Part shown: positions 62,401 through 64,000 of the stretch, in pieces
Position numbering within the stretch: the first letter of the stretch is position 1
Layout of the letters: every line of letters starts with the position of its first letter
Source: Otis tarda
Taxonomy: Eukaryota; Chordata; Aves; Otidiformes; Otididae
Length of the DNA: 64,000 nt
Direction of reading: 5' to 3'
Assembly (NCBI GenBank): GCA_026413225.1
Contig: CM048552.1
Span: 204,117,553-204,181,552, forward strand
Program-made: the position numbers and the translations under genes
The notes under the pieces: model-generated
What the model saw: the letters and a program-made list of their open reading frames with translations, nothing else
Database searches by the model: none
Told to the model about the DNA's origin: nothing

Positions 62401-63795
62401 TTCCTCTCTAGATAAGCTGTTGACATTGTCTAGCGTGTACAGCAGAAGGGTGCAAAGCCTGCAGTGACACTAAACAGTGCAGACAAAAAGTATGTTTGAG
62501 CATTTTTAAACCATCGTCTCAGAGGAGAAGGCAACCTTGAGAAACTGCTTCGCTTTCCAGAAGCTTGCTTTACGGCTGTATTTATTTCTCAAGTCAGGGC
62601 AGCGAGGAAATGAGTCTAATGCATGAGAATGTTGCCATGTTATTAAACGGTGGTGTAAAAGCTGCGCTTAATTTCATGGGAATGAGGTTCTTTGCCAAAA
62701 GTGAGATGCCTCAGCTCCCCCCTGGGACTGCATCCTAGTTTGGAAGGAACGGAGGAAGCCGCTGCGAGCAGTTGGAGCAGATAGGAGGGAAGATGGTGCA
62801 TGTGTGGCAGCCTGTTTGTAAGGACAAGGGAGAAGCTCGGCACTTGCTGGCTGCGTTGCACAGGGTGAGGCCGGCAGATCCGCCTGGTGTCCCTGCCCTT
62901 GCACCCCAGCAAATACACCCCCAAACTCCGCTTGCTGCTGCCAGGGCTCGGGTGTTCCTCTCCTTTACACCTGGGTGCAAATCCGGAGCAATTGCAGGGA
63001 AACCCGCTTACCGTGCAGGGTGCTGTGCCAGGGCAGGGTCAGACCTCCACGAATGGGCCAGCACAGCAGAGCAAACTGGCCAGTTTCTGCTGGGGAAAAT
63101 CAGGAAGGCTTCACTGACGGCAGCACAGGGCTTCATCCCCCAAGCTGTACCGTAAAAATGAATGTAACAATAAGACTAGCTTTGTTTGACTTGTTAAACA
63201 CAAATCATTTCAACCCCCCTGTCAGCAAAAAGTAATTTTTTTCCTAGCTATTTTTATTTTATCAGAAACGGGGAGAACTCATTAACACTGGTGTTTTGAA
63301 CTGTAGTTTAATAGAAGGCAGACTAATATAGTTCATTAAAATATGCATGTTTGATGTTTGAGGTAATGTTTGCACAAATCCTCGGGGAGAGGATACTGTA
63401 GAGCTAAAATGATGTTTTTCACAGCTAAATGGCATAATCTCATTACCAAAGTTTCGTGATCAAGATGAAAGGTACACTTAGTAATTGCAAGGGATAAACA
63501 TTTTTTCTCCGTAACTGCCCCTATTACTCACGGATAACAGATCCAGTGCAGACTGTAACATTTCTTTCTTTCCTTTTTCTGTCTTCTTTTCTTTACCACC
63601 CACTTTGTTTATGATTCACCAGCAGTTTCTATGGACTGAATGTAAGGAATGAGGGAAACTTCTGTTTGCCTATTTCATGGCAAAAGAACATCCTGAAGAG
63701 ATGCATTTGCTAACATTTAGCCTGGAGATGCAGGTATTGCTCGGGAGGACACAACATTTTAAAATCTGAAATTATTTTCCGTGACTTTCCTCCAG
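59499..63795. other. MAML2: Unique intronic sequence of intron 2
   Basis: A short A-run at 59549 lies just inside the adjacent boundary region, and a GATA-rich bit at about 59820-59837. GC-richer frames at 62680-63160 overlap on both strands and look random. No known element. Confidence 0.5.
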
Positions 63796-63976
63796 CTCCT
63801 AGGTTTCCGACAGGCTGCTCAGCACGCTGCTCTTCAACCTCTTCCAGCTGGTGAACTCACATTATTTCAAGGAAATCCGCAGATCCAGTACAGTAAATAG
63901 AAACCTTGCTTCTCTTAGTTACCTTTTGACCCCCAGAAGTAATCTGTGGACTCCCAGGCATCTGATCTTACACTGA
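63796..63976 (+). other. Exon-like open patch at the right edge (unproven)
   Basis: A pyrimidine tract ending CTCCAG (63795) precedes an open stretch. In one frame it reads LLGFRQAAQHAALQPLPAGE and on to a GTAAAT donor-like site at 63893. In the next frame (63803-63976) it reads RLLSTLLFNLFQLVNSHYFK, with unusually high G/C at third codon positions. Neither matches MAML2 exon 3 as I know it. It may be chance or an unannotated exon. Confidence 0.2.
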
Positions 63977-64000
63977 AAACTACGGATTTAAGAGATATGA

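Larger units (their letters stand above)
44083..64000 (+). other. MAML2: MAML2 intron 2, 5' part
   Basis: Begins with the exon 2 donor and runs to the window edge. No glutamine-rich continuation matching MAML2 exon 3 (expected to begin with a DQ-type phase-0 codon pair and a Q-rich, K/R-containing segment) was found. The interval holds CR1 copies, one solo LTR, simple repeats and unique sequence. Confidence 0.75.

Noticed and set aside
44317-64000. MAML2 exon 3 in the window
   Set aside because: No glutamine-rich exon with the expected family sequence was found downstream. The patch at 63796 has Q residues but no match.
1-64000. tRNA, rRNA, snRNA or microRNA genes
   Set aside because: No tRNA A/B-box pair with cloverleaf, no U6- or 5S-like sequence, and no convincing miRNA hairpin was seen by eye. 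A covariance-model scan would be needed to exclude small RNAs fully.

Overview
The window is vertebrate nuclear DNA, almost certainly from a bird. It holds one recognisable protein-coding exon, exon 2 of the Notch coactivator gene MAML2 (Mastermind-like 2), on the + strand at 42625-44082. The exon has a good splice acceptor and donor. Everything else reads as intron: the 3' part of the long first intron (1-42624) and the 5' part of intron 2 (44083-64000). The bird call rests on many CR1 LINE 3' ends with the avian terminal signature, on old reptile-type repeats, and on a solo LTR of a kind I remember from non-chicken birds (Neoaves). The clade is an inference from memory.

Layout. 1-18689: unique intron with small direct repeats, several faint copies of ancient amniote repeats and a few CpG-rich patches. 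18690-20345: an ancient, heavily diverged CR1-type LINE on the - strand, split by a younger CR1 (19540-19850). 20346-42590: intron with further CR1 pieces (21942, 30583, 37738, 38915, 40364), purine/pyrimidine tracts, a candidate conserved regulatory segment near 26640-26880, and an unexplained coding-like stretch on the - strand at 31531-33096. 42591-44088: MAML2 exon 2 with branch site, acceptor and donor. 44089-64000: intron 2, with a CR1 whose tail runs into a 32-unit pentanucleotide array (53396-53740), a + strand CR1 (57836-58060), and a solo LTR (58297-59498) into which another CR1 has inserted (58481-59091).

There is no operon, CRISPR array, tRNA or rRNA gene, and no second intact gene. 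MAML2 exon 1 (ankyrin/CSL-binding helix) and exons 3-5 (C-terminal transactivation part) were looked for and not seen, so they should lie outside the window. Most open frames are chance frames or CR1 remnants. I found no convincing new biological system. The most informative observations are two nested insertion histories, the CR1-linked satellite, the two short polyglutamine runs of the exon, and two unexplained coding-like patches.
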